Below, piece after piece: positions 21,961-31,719 of a stretch of DNA of 40,134 nt (position 1 is the stretch's first letter; every line of letters starts with the position of its first letter). The notes beneath the pieces were generated by a model. The model had not been told where the DNA came from. It did no database searches and saw only the letters and a list, made by a program, of their open reading frames with translations. The translations under genes were made by a program, and so were the position numbers. Source of the stretch: Paracamarosporium sp. OC-R06-R3 (lineage: Eukaryota > Ascomycota > Dothideomycetes > Pleosporales > Didymosphaeriaceae); assembly GCA_019828545.1 (NCBI GenBank), contig JACVRA010000510.1, forward strand, positions 1-40,134. The letters are read 5' to 3'.

Positions 21961-23094
21961 GATGTTATAGTGTGGTTTGAGGTACCAAGAAGCTGGTAAT
22001 GGTTCAAGTGTGGCGAATGGTTTTGGGAATTGAGAGTCGCAAGGTGGGACTTGTGGATGGGATCCAATTAACTTTGTCGCGGATAGAAGCGCTGGAAGTG
22101 TGCTTTGACTGTGTGGAATGCGATGCGATGCTTTGCTGTGCAGTGATGATGCTCAACACCAAACGGGTCACACAAGATATATACGCCTGGCCGCAAAGAC
22201 TCATCACAGACAGCCATCGCGGAGGCTTCCGACCTCAAGCGCACTCGCACCGCGCATCACGTCAGGAGAGCAGCGGAGTCTCACTGGACGAGACTGTATG
22301 GTGTGAGCGAACGCTTTCGCATAGTCGTGATTGGCCATGCCCCGCGTTAGAATCAGGCGCAGGCTCAGAGGTTCGGGCTTGCGTCGTGTGATATGGCGGG
22401 CGGCGTGGTCGAGAAAGCGTTTGGTGGGGAGACGCAGCGGCGATTGTCACCCCACCGCTTCCTTCGCGTGGCGGAGCGCCTCGAGCGTCGTACGACAATA
22501 CCCTGACCGCGTTCGTGGATCGGCGGAACTTTGTCTAACAACGTGGATATATATTTTTGCTTCGTTGGATTTTTCAGTGAGGTTCTGCTCCTCATACGTT
22601 CTTTTGCACGTACACCGAGTGATCCAGGAAGGAGTTGGGCTTTCTACACACGTTTCACAGGATCTCGGACCGGAGTCGAGCTGACGGACTACAACAACGT
22701 ATGGATGTGATTTGGACTCACCTCAAACAGGATTCCCTCTACGAACCAACCCAAATCTAACTATAAACTTTACCCTCATTAAATACATACCTCATTTCCC
22801 TTGTTCATCTTTAAAACGAAACGTCGAAATCATGACGATATTCCCACCGCACTCGATGAAGTAACCTGAGCCCCTCGGACAGGCAATTCGCAGAAGCCTA
22901 GATGCATCTCGAAGTATGAAGTCGCATGTTTGATATTAACGTTACGCTGCAGACGATCATCCTAACTGGCAGAATGCACGCTTAAACTACGTACTTACCC
23001 TGGCTCGCACGAGAATACCGACGACTCGACCGATCCCTACAAGACGTATGCCCTTCCAGATCCCGTGTAACTAAACACCCAGATTCCCTCCACA
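21961..23094. other. Divergent intergenic/promoter region
   Basis: 1134 bp between the 64-aa protein (-) and a secreted protein gene (+). GC-rich frames at 22260-22680 occur on both strands and look accidental. The last 350 bp are AT-richer and pyrimidine-rich near the next start. Confidence 0.5.
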
Positions 23095-23694
23095 ATGAGA
23101 CTACCCGCGACCATCTTCAGCAGCACCTTGTTACTCCTCGCCTCAGCACAAACAACTAACCCCATCCCACCAAACTTCGACCTGGAATTCCACCTGGTTC
23201 AATGCAGCAACGGCGCCAACCCCTCCAAAGACCCCAACACCATTAACAACGCCACGCGCACCTGGTCCCATATTGGTCTCTACAGCCCGCATACCCCCCA
23301 ACAATGGCAATACACCCTGCCGCAATCCGCAACGCCCTACCAGCGCTGGGAAGGCCACAACACAAGCGCATATTTCTTCGCGGACCCGCCGAACCCCCGA
23401 GGATTTCTTCAGGTACAGATCCCCACCGAGGCAGCAGCGTACAAGATTGGCGTAGAAGCCGGAAAGGTGGTATTTGAGGGGAAGGAATTTGCGTGTCAGA
23501 AGATGTTTGGGGAACCAGCTTGGGGTGGAGCATGTGTTGGGGGTGATTATGAGTATTGTGCAGCTTATACCATGTGTCATGAGAGATTTCTATGTAAAGC
23601 GTATAATCCCCCATTGTCGAAGGATGCGGAGACGCCGTGCCCGACTAGGCCGCCCCATGCGTATTGTTATCCGTATTGGAATGCAGAGGGTTAG
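23095..23694 (+). CDS. Secreted protein with eight cysteines, unrecognised (199 aa)
   Basis: A single-exon gene, ATG at 23095 preceded by cacaATG. Residues 1-18 are a signal peptide (LPATIFSSTLLLLASAQ). The mature part has eight cysteines, seven of them in the C-terminal third (ACQK, GACVGG, YEYCAAY, MCHER, LCKAY, PCPTR, YCYPY), suggesting four disulfides. There are NxT-type glycosylation sites (NNAT, HNTSAY). Aromatic-rich strands (TWSHIGLYSP, QWQYTLP, YFFADP) suggest a beta fold. I recognise no family. It is a candidate secreted effector or wall-associated protein; this rests only on the signal peptide, size and cysteines. Confidence 0.8.
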   Translation: MRLPATIFSSTLLLLASAQTTNPIPPNFDLEFHLVQCSNGANPSKDPNTINNATRTWSHIGLYSPHTPQQWQYTLPQSATPYQRWEGHNTSAYFFADPPNPRGFLQVQIPTEAAAYKIGVEAGKVVFEGKEFACQKMFGEPAWGGACVGGDYEYCAAYTMCHERFLCKAYNPPLSKDAETPCPTRPPHAYCYPYWNAEG

Positions 23695-23790
23695 ATAGGA
23701 AGGAAGGAAGTTTCTTTTAAGACTTTTGTATAATTTGAGTACTCGTGGAAGTGAAGTCATGGCTCGTAAGAGACATTACATGTGCCTATT

Positions 23791-24697
23791 TCAACTGCTC
23801 TTTTTCCTCAAAGCTCCTCCATCGACGGTGATGTCTTGCTGTATAATAGTTAGCTTCTGTTATGCAACACCTGGGGACAATACTTACCCCGTTGACGAAT
23901 CCTGCGTTGATCAAGTACAAGCACGCATCTGCGATATCCTTCGGCCTTCCGGCCCTGTTCGTCGGATGATCGTCAATATCCTTCTCCGTGTGCTGGCCCT
24001 CCCAGCTCTCGCCATTTTCATCTCCCTCCTTACTTTCATGTGCAACCTTGATCCTGCCTGGCGCTACAAGGTTTGTTCTTATTCCCATAGGACCAAGACT
24101 GATCGACATGGCCTGCATCAGGCCTAGCTGTCCAGCTTTGCTGGCCGCATAGCCCTCCTGGTTTGGATCGCTTTGGTGCGCGCGGAACGAGCCAACATGG
24201 ATAATGCAAGGACCTGCGATGTTTTTGTGCGCGCCTGCAGAGTTGTCTGAGTCTCCTTCTCGGTGCTTCATGTATGGGATGCAAGCCTGGCTCATCGCGA
24301 AAGGCGCTGTGAGGTTAGTTTCCATATAAGCTACCCATTGGTCGTACGTGTCCTTGTCTTCCATGGTTTTGTCGTCTTTCCAGTATGGCGATGCGATGCC
24401 TCCATTGTTGACTAGCACATCGATCTTCCCATCGAAGAACTTGGCGGCCTGTTCGACCTTTGATCGGATATCTTCGACGTCGCGAAGATTGCAGACAGCA
24501 TAGCCGACCTTACCATCTTTGTGGTATTTTTCCAGGTGCCTTGTAGCTACGTACTCTAGCTCATCTTCCTGGATATCAAATATGAAGACGCGGTGGCCTG
24601 CTTCGAGGAAGTAGCGGGCCAGGGCTCGGCCGATTCCTTGTGCACCGCCTGAAACGATGATATTCTTGGAAACGGTTGATTCTTGATTCGAAGACAT
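23791..24697 (-). CDS. Short-chain dehydrogenase/reductase (classical, likely NAD-dependent)
   Basis: Exons 24697-23888 and 23838-23791 with a 49-nt phase-0 intron give 285 aa. The Rossmann motif is SGGAQGIG (16-23). Asp41 at the end of the second strand (VFIFDIQ) favours NAD(H) over NADP(H). NNGG is at 97-100, and the catalytic residues are Ser170, Tyr183 and Lys187 (YAASK). Splicing replaces the read-through tail with the expected SDR ending VNGQDITVDGGALRKK, which confirms the intron. The substrate is unknown; relatives act on sugars, polyols or small alcohols. No pathway partner adjoins it. Confidence 0.93.
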
Positions 24698-27316
24698 TAT
24701 ACTATTAGCCTATATCGCAGTTCGGGGTCAAAGGGACGTTCATTTTCAATGCACAACGTCGCGGCTTCCTTCCACAACTGAACGTCGTTCTGACGTCAGT
24801 GCATGGCAAGTTAGAAAAGTCGGTAAATTCCACCGAAAATCGAATGGACAGTAGAGGGCGAGAAATTGCACTTTTTGACCCAGTTGTTGCTGGGAAGCAT
24901 ACGAGATGTCTGTACATTGCTTGATTGACCTTTGGCGCTTGTCTGAGATGCACGTGATGCAAGCTCCCCTAAAGCATACACGTTTCGAATGGAATGCCGA
25001 ACAGACTAGCATGACCAGCATTGCTGGTAGTCCAATATCGCCTCAAGTTTCCGTATCGACGAAACGTCAGGCGCCTTGTCACAGACGTTTTGTCCTGGTG
25101 GGCCAGGCCCGCACGCTATGTACTCAGTAGTGTATGCGGTCGCTCGAAGCTAGTGATGCTAGGATATCCCTCCCCTTTCCCCTTCCCCGTCAAGCTATCG
25201 TGTATCGGGAAAGCCTCGGTTGGAGAGCGTGGAATGTTTCCCCAAAATCGGCAACAAAACGACGGGCAACCCAGAATCTTTATCAGTCTGTTGCAATCTG
25301 TGAACCAAAAATGGACGCAGGGACCGAAATACTCCTAGTACGCCAAGGCAACAGTAGGTCGTCGTCGCACGCTGTGTCCCCTTCGAGCCTAAGATCAGAG
25401 TAGTCTCGTACTAAGCTTGACAAGTGACCGTATACTCCTGAATTGCAACTGCTCGCCCTCTCCGCATTCAGGCAAGAGGAAAGACCGTGTTTCGAATCTG
25501 GGGTCATTGCGAAGCTCTTTGCGCGGCCCCGAATCCGAAGCCTAGTTGCCCGAGGCCGCAGATCACTGCTTTGAGGCCCGCGTACTGATAAGCGAAGGAG
25601 GAGTTGGCTTCTTTGAGATTAGATGGCCCTGGTATGTGGCTACTGGTTTGATATTGCTTCGATTAGCTTCTTTCTGTACCATCAGCCAGTCCAAAATGAA
25701 GTTGGTTTACGCGCTGCCGCACAGTCCTTAATCGAAGAACCTTTCAGACATGCAACTCTCATTCGCTCTACATTCCCTGCTCTCCTGCCTCCTCGTCTCC
25801 CAGTCTGCCGCTAGCGATGTGCTTCGGTACCAGATTGAGGACGTAGTACTGGCGGCGGAATTTAGTTGGCCTTCCAGAATCTGGCCCGCTTTTCGTCTTC
25901 GTTAACACCGCATTGGGAAAACTTGCAACGATCTGCTGTGGAATACGCGCATCGACCGCATACTCTCCCAATGCAAAGCGATAGAGACGAAGGGCGGTTC
26001 GGACTAAGAAGTTTGTTGCCTCGAGAAATGGGAGGATGGAGCAGGATACGAAGGGACGAAGTGTAGTGAGGGAGGTCCTGGACTGGATGTGCGGTCATAC
26101 GTGTTCATTTGGCCCACTCTTGCTCTATCTTTGCCAATCTCTGTGAAGTCAAATGACAACGATGGTGCTACTGTGGGTTCGTGTGAATCCCATCTCTTTG
26201 CGAATGGGCCCCATAGTGTTCCAATTGATCTCGTAACTCCAAACCTGGTTGCGGCGAAGCGCTGCAATTGACCCCTGGTGGTGTGGCTAGAGATGGGTCA
26301 AGCGTAGCTCTAATCTCGGCGGGCGGCATCGCATTGGGCAAGGAAAAATGGGCACCGAGGCAAACTGGAGACCACGGTATTGACGGTTCCATCTCGGCCG
26401 CGCACGCGCAAAGAGCCCGCTTCGTGGGCGAAGTGGTGCAGCTGGTGGGTGGGAAAGGTCGCAGGATTGCTGGCAGGTGGGATGTGCTTGGGGATGGCAT
26501 GACGTGGGCAATCCTTCGCAATGCTGAGGGCAAGTGCGTCGTGGGGTTGGACCTTCTCCAGCGACGGTCGCGGCTTCCTCGACTACCGGTACGTTAGAGT
26601 ACTGACGGCAAGCGCTACCCTTCGGCAGGCCCCTATTTCCCACCGTTGGAAGGTTATCCAAGATTCCTCCCCCATCCCCCGCGCCGCCGCCGACATGGCC
26701 GCCGTTCCGCCCAGAGTTTGGCAGCGACCGCAGTCTGCATTCGAAGCAACGGCGGCGAATGAGCATTGCCGGGCACCGGCCGCTCCGATTGGCGTCGAGG
26801 GCGTGCAGTCCATCCAAACCACCACAGGGACGCGGCCCCCTGGCCAACACGGCTCCAGGAGCAGCTTCAAATATCCCGCAGCGCCGACAAGAGGCCGCCG
26901 CGCAATGACAAAAAGGCTGTCCATCACCCGCTCGCACCCGGACGCTTCATTTCTGGAGCCCCGCTGGGGTGGCGCGCCATCCGAAATTTCAGCCCTACTC
27001 TGTACTGGCGTCGCATGAACACCTTTGGGGGCATGCAAGCATCGCAGCCCACCCGGGCCCATCCCGCTCACCACCAGACGCTAGAGCGTCATCGGATCGC
27101 GCTGCGCCAGGATGCTGGGAGCAGCCCGATAGCCTCGATCAGGGTTTTTGCTGCATCGACCTGCCTAGTCCTGATAGCGTCCCTGGTCCGTGCCCCGCGT
27201 GCTCTTCACCTGCAAGCTATGAAAGCCGTCGCGTGTCCACCCTAGCTCGAGTTTTTTGTCCGTGTCGATCCTCTTTCACTCCCTCACCGTCCTTCCTACA
27301 CATCTCTCTCTCCAAC
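24698..27316. other. Long gene-poor interval, unresolved
   Basis: 2619 bp. The left part (24698-25700) shows no coding signal I trust. At 25750-25905 there is a 51-aa frame with a signal-peptide-like start (listed separately). From about 26270 to 27250 the DNA turns GC-rich, and long frames overlap on both strands (for example 26268-26597 and 26521-27018 plus, 26287-26937 minus), none with a recognisable domain. It may be the promoter and long leader of the permease, a decayed gene, or a noncoding transcript. Confidence 0.4.
25750..25905 (+). CDS. Possible small secreted peptide (51 aa) or first exon
   Basis: ATG at 25750 opens a 51-codon frame whose first 21 residues look like a signal peptide (QLSFALHSLLSCLLVSQSAAS). 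The remaining 30 residues contain no cysteine and no motif. A GTACCA donor at 25827 and a TAG acceptor ending at 25865 could splice it, but the spliced frame stops soon after. The opposite strand is open over much of this stretch too. Weak call. Confidence 0.2.
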   Translation: MQLSFALHSLLSCLLVSQSAASDVLRYQIEDVVLAAEFSWPSRIWPAFRLR

Positions 27317-29294
27317 ATGGCGGACCACGCTTACGGGACGCAATCGGACGCCTTCGCCGCCGAAAACGACCTTCACCGGCGCAACCTGGGTAGTAAGGAT
27401 GGAAAGCGAGAAGGCCACTCGGAAGAGGGTGGAGTTGTCGCAGCCGATGAGCTTCTGGAAGCCATGGGCTACAAGAGCGAACTTGTGCGCAGCAGATCAA
27501 CCTTCCAGGTGGCCTTCATGTCCTTCGTCATGGCCTCGGTGCCCTACGGTCTCACCACCACGCTTTACTACCCGGTCGTCAACGGAGGTCCTGTCGATAT
27601 CATCTGGGGCTGGGTCCTAGTCTCCCTCATCATTCTTTGCGTCGCGGCCTCCTTGGGTGAAATCACCAGCGTCTATCCCACCGCTGGAGGTGTCTACTAT
27701 CAGTCTTTTATGCTCTCGCCACCCCATTACAGGAAGATTGTATCCTGGATTTGCGGATGGGCCTTCGTGGTTGGCAACATCACCATCACCCTTGCGGTCA
27801 ATTTCGGAACAGCTTCATTCCTTACAGCTTGTATCAACGTATTCGAATCCGAGCCCGGTGTAGGCATTTTCGCCGGCGAGCCGTACCAACTTTGGCTCAT
27901 CTTCTTCGGCATTACCATCCTGTGCAACCTCGTCTCTGCCCTTGGTAACCGTTGGCTGCCACTCCTAGATGTGAGCAACCCTCAAAAAGCGCCCTCCGCG
28001 ACGCCACCTAACGATACTAGACATTCGCCATCTACTGGACATTTGCTGGTGTGATTGCCATCATCGTGTGCATTCTGGCCATCGCAAAAGAAGGACGTCG
28101 CAATGCCCGCTACGTTTTTGGAGAATTTGATACGAGCAACAGCGGGTGGCCAGCAGGCTGGTCGTTCTTTGTGGGCCTTCTCCACGCCGCCTACGCGACT
28201 TCATCGACGGGAATGATTATTTCGTGAGACTCCCTGCCAAAGCGACATTTTCGGCATTTTCCAAAGCAGCAATCTACCTTGATCCCATGCGACAAAGCCC
28301 CCTTGCAACCCTGCCCTTGCAACTCAATTACATCGGTCAGATAAGTTCCCTCGAAGTTCATTTTGCTGACTTGTCATATTTAGGATGTGTGAAGAGGTAC
28401 AAAAGCCAGCCACGCAGGTCCCGAAGGCCATGGTTGGTACCATCGTCCTAAACATGATCATGGGCATCGTCTTCCTCGTCCCGCTCCTTTTTGTGTTCCC
28501 CGATCAGGCCATGCTTGCAGCACTCGCCTCTGGCCAGCCTGTACCCACCATTATCAAATCCGCCATCGGATCTTCCGGCGGTGCTTTCGCCCTCTTCATC
28601 CCTCTTCTCGTGCTTGGTCTCATCTGCGGTATCGGATGCACAACCGCTGCCTCAAGGTGCACGTGGGCCTTTGCTCGTGACGGTGCTATCCCAGGCTTTC
28701 AATGGTAAGCGAACACATAAACAGTATGGGGTCTGAGCTCGCTGACTGAAGTTCGTTTATAGGTGGAGAACCGTCAACACAAAGCTTGACATCCCGTTCA
28801 ATGCTATGATGCTCAGTATGGTCGTCCAGCTTTTGCTTGGGTTCATCTACTTCGGTTCGACGGCAGCTTTCAACGCCTTTTCTGGAGTCGGTGTCATCAC
28901 CTTGACCGTTAGCTATGCTGTCCCAATCGTGGCTTCGGTCTTGAACGGACGCAAGCAGGTTAGAGAAGGTAGTTTCTACTTGGGTGCCTTGGGAACTTTC
29001 GCCAACTGGGTCTCCATCAGTAAGACACCATTCTCGTCCATATGTGTAATTCTAACCAAGCTCGCAGTCTGGTCCCTCTTGGTCATCCCGTTGTTCTGCA
29101 TGCCCACCGCGCTTCCTGTTACTCTTCAGACCATGAACTACGCTAGCGTTGTCTTCGCTGGTTTCGTTGCGATTGCGACTGGATGGTACTTCGTTTGGGG
29201 AAAGAAGAACTACCAGGGCCCACCAACGCAAGCGGAAAACGTTTTGGAAGCCCGGAGAGCGAGCGTCGTCAGCCACGCTGAGAACAAATTATAA
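27317..29294 (+). CDS. APC-superfamily amino-acid/choline/GABA permease
   Basis: Twelve-helix plasma-membrane or vacuolar permease of the fungal amino acid/choline transporter group. Exons are 27317-27970, 28021-28223, 28384-28704, 28763-29019 and 29068-29294; 553 aa. A hydrophilic N-terminus (about 60 residues) leads into STFQVAFMSFVMASVPYGL. The family landmarks YPTAGGVYYQSFML (in helix 3) and NRWLPLLDTFAIYW (across the first intron) are present, and MCEEVQKPATQVPKAM is the signature cytoplasmic loop. Later blocks are GLICGIGCTTAASRCTWAFARDGAIPGFQW and LDIPFNA. Introns are 50, 160, 58 and 48 nt; the last has no in-frame stop. The substrate (GABA, choline, another amino acid) cannot be fixed by eye. 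It is convergent with the P450 gene. Confidence 0.93.
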
Positions 29295-29538
29295 ACGTTT
29301 ACAGGGGTGGTTACGGTCAGGCTCCCTTTTGCGTTGTGTGTAAGATCATATTTGGGAGGCGTTCATCATATTGATACCATCTAGCAGCTGCACAATGAAG
29401 ATTTTATCCATCCTTTGCTAGTTTGATAGTTCGATACGTGTTGAAATCGCTAACAGATGGTATCGTGGGCAGGCCAGACCATGTGCGTAACGAGACCGAC
29501 GTATGCATTCTTGCGGTTCTGCCTTCTCGGGTTGATGT

Positions 29539-31245
29539 TCAAAGCTCTAGCCTCCAGACCGCGGACTCTTCTCCTTCCTTGCGCTTGATCAGCACTTGCG
29601 GCTCTTTTTCTGGTTTCATGACGCTCAATGGAATTCTTTGGTCGTCTTTCACCGGCAACGCAAACGACTGGCCCGTCTCCGCATCCACGATGTCCAGCAT
29701 GTGCACGCAGAGAGCCACAAAGCCTAGAATCTCGTTCTGGGCGAAATGTCGACCGGGACAGATGACGCTGCCTCCGCCGAAGCCCCTGTACGCTGCGCTT
29801 GGTACGCCTTTGGGAAGTGCTGTTGCGGTTTGCTCGGTAGCGGCTGAAGACGAGGAGAATTGCTCGCTCGTGGTCGTGCTGGACATGAAGCGGGAGGGAT
29901 TAAATTCCATGGCATCAGCACCCCAGACTGAGTCGAGGACGTGGACGACGCCGCTAGCGATCTGCACCATGTCGCCTTTGCGCAAGAGATAGGGGCGATG
30001 ACCGGGTGCTGAGACGGTGTGCGTATGCATGACGAGACGAACAGATGCTAGGTTCGCAATTAGGCGGAGCGTCTCGCGGAACGTTGATACCAGCAATGGA
30101 CACTTCGCCTTCAACTGTGTTATGTTGATCACTTTGTGCTCTGTACCGTCCACGTCGCTGCGCGTGCTCTGCACAGCTTGGCTTGTCTCCTTGCGGATTT
30201 CCTCCAGGAGCTCCGGTCGAGAAAATATGTTTGCGAGGACCCAAAACGTAGTCGGAACGGCATTCCCGATGATTCCAAAGAGCAAGATGAGTTCTGCGTG
30301 GCCGGCCATCTTGGTGGTGAGCCCATGCTTGAGATTGATCTGGACGCGCTTCTGGATCATGGGCGCCGCAGTGCGGTACCGTTCCTTTGCGACGAATTCC
30401 TCGAGCGCGGCGTTGACCGCTTTCCGCGCGAGATAGGGCTTCCGCGCTGTAAGAGAAGGGAAGATATCCGCCATGACGGCGATCATGCCGCGCTCCCAGG
30501 TCCAAAAGTCGCGCACGAGAGAGGGATTCAAAGCGAAGGGGTTCTGCGGCCCGTAGATGGCACGCGCGTTCGAGACGGTGAAAATGCGCTTTACGAAGTC
30601 CATGAGCGAGATTTGCACGCTCGAAGACCCCGATACGAAGGCGTTCGCCAGCGTGGAAAACTGCTCTAGTTGCACGCTACTCATCTCGTTCAGACTCGGT
30701 CCTGGGCTCAGCTCTCCTGCTATCATGTGCCCCGCCTCAGGCATCAGTCCCTCATGCGAGCCAAGCTCACCGTTGATGTTCCATCTGATGACCTTCATCG
30801 TTGGCTCGTCCAGATCAACAAGTCGCTTCGTCACTTCCAGGATCATTCCGTAAAAACTCGTGTTTTTGCTCGCTTTTTGGATAGTGCCTGCGAGCGAGGG
30901 GTCGGTCACTATGATGGTCCGGCCAGTTAGAGTGAGGAGCGTGTAAATTGGGTACTGCGTTGAGGCATTGACACGGGCGAAGTAGGAGGCACCGTACCAG
31001 AACATGCCGATTACATGGCCTAGGAACGGGAGGTAGGGGTGGGGGATTATGGGTGGTTCGTCTGCGTTTTGGAGCGCAGCAAGAAGAGACTCGGTATCGA
31101 GGAGAATTGTAGTGAGGGAGTAGACTAGGAGAAGGGGGTAGAGCGTTGGCGGTGAGAGGATGCATAGGGATGTAAGGAGGGTGGCGATGTGGATGGTCCA
31201 CGGGATATTGGCTGCGCGGATGCGCGAGAGTGTCGATTGCGACAT
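29539..31245 (-). CDS. Cytochrome P450, CYP7/CYP8-like class
   Basis: A single-exon 568-aa P450 with an N-terminal membrane anchor (IHIATLLTSLCILSPPTLYPLLLVY) and a Pro-rich hinge (PPIIPHPYLPFLGH). The frame is open further upstream to 31350, but the first ATG is at 31245. The ExxR of the K helix is Glu391-Arg394 (FRETLRL). The haem-binding loop is FGGGSVICPGRHF with Cys496. The I helix reads LLFGIIGNAVPTTFW: the usual acid-Thr pair is replaced by Asn and Pro, as in CYP7/CYP8 (sterol 7-alpha-hydroxylase and prostacyclin synthase type) and many related fungal P450s. The reaction is not predictable; a sterol or fatty-acid-like substrate is a family-based guess. It is divergent from the MCT-like transporter and convergent with the permease. 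Confidence 0.94.
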   Translation of the reverse strand: MSQSTLSRIRAANIPWTIHIATLLTSLCILSPPTLYPLLLVYSLTTILLDTESLLAALQNADEPPIIPHPYLPFLGHVIGMFWYGASYFARVNASTQYPIYTLLTLTGRTIIVTDPSLAGTIQKASKNTSFYGMILEVTKRLVDLDEPTMKVIRWNINGELGSHEGLMPEAGHMIAGELSPGPSLNEMSSVQLEQFSTLANAFVSGSSSVQISLMDFVKRIFTVSNARAIYGPQNPFALNPSLVRDFWTWERGMIAVMADIFPSLTARKPYLARKAVNAALEEFVAKERYRTAAPMIQKRVQINLKHGLTTKMAGHAELILLFGIIGNAVPTTFWVLANIFSRPELLEEIRKETSQAVQSTRSDVDGTEHKVINITQLKAKCPLLVSTFRETLRLIANLASVRLVMHTHTVSAPGHRPYLLRKGDMVQIASGVVHVLDSVWGADAMEFNPSRFMSSTTTSEQFSSSSAATEQTATALPKGVPSAAYRGFGGGSVICPGRHFAQNEILGFVALCVHMLDIVDAETGQSFALPVKDDQRIPLSVMKPEKEPQVLIKRKEGEESAVWRLEL

Positions 31246-31719
31246 TTTGTGGTGTTTGGCGGAACCCAGAATCTGACTTTGGCCTTGCGGAAGAGATAGC
31301 TTCGTGCGAGAGCTACATTGTGAAGTGCAATTGCGAGATGCGCTGCGCACGAGAGTGGGGTTGGAAGATCCGTGCTGTGGCTAGAACCAGATTAGCCGGC
31401 CACTGACTTGCATCCGACAGTGATTTCGGCAAGGTGGATTTCGGAGACTTTGATGCTGGGAGAATGAATTAATCACGATGTCGTGTACTTGGCGTAGGAG
31501 CTACTTGTTGGTTATGCCTCTAGCCATTACTACTGTTCGGCTCGGACCCTATTAAGATAAGTGTAGCCCTCTCCGCATCTCCTAGATGGATCAAAGGGCG
31601 CGCGCTAGTCTACATGGGTGGTTGGTAATCCATTCTCCAGTCCTGTGGTCTACAAAACCAAAAGCGTCTTCATTGCCTATCCATGAGCATTCACCAGCAC
31701 AGCAGTCCTATCTTCACAG
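31246..31719. promoter_or_regulatory. Shared divergent promoter, P450 / MCT-like transporter
   Basis: 474 bp between divergent start codons. A GATAAG word (part of attaagataagtg, near 31553-31561) is a possible GATA-factor site; a single copy is weak evidence. The layout would allow co-regulation. Confidence 0.5.

Noticed and set aside
25768..26533. Minus-strand frames with coding-like codon use (25768-25971, 26004-26267, 26168-26533)
   Set aside because: I tried to join them as exons of one gene but found no splice set giving a recognisable protein; P450-like words in one frame are too weak to use.
26287..26937. 216-codon minus-strand frame rich in Cys, Arg and Pro
   Set aside because: Random-like composition in GC-rich DNA, competing frames on the other strand, no ATG context or domain.
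29954..30505. Antisense frames (183 and 177 codons, both strands) across the P450
   Set aside because: Shadows of the P450 coding sequence, whose own motifs are complete.
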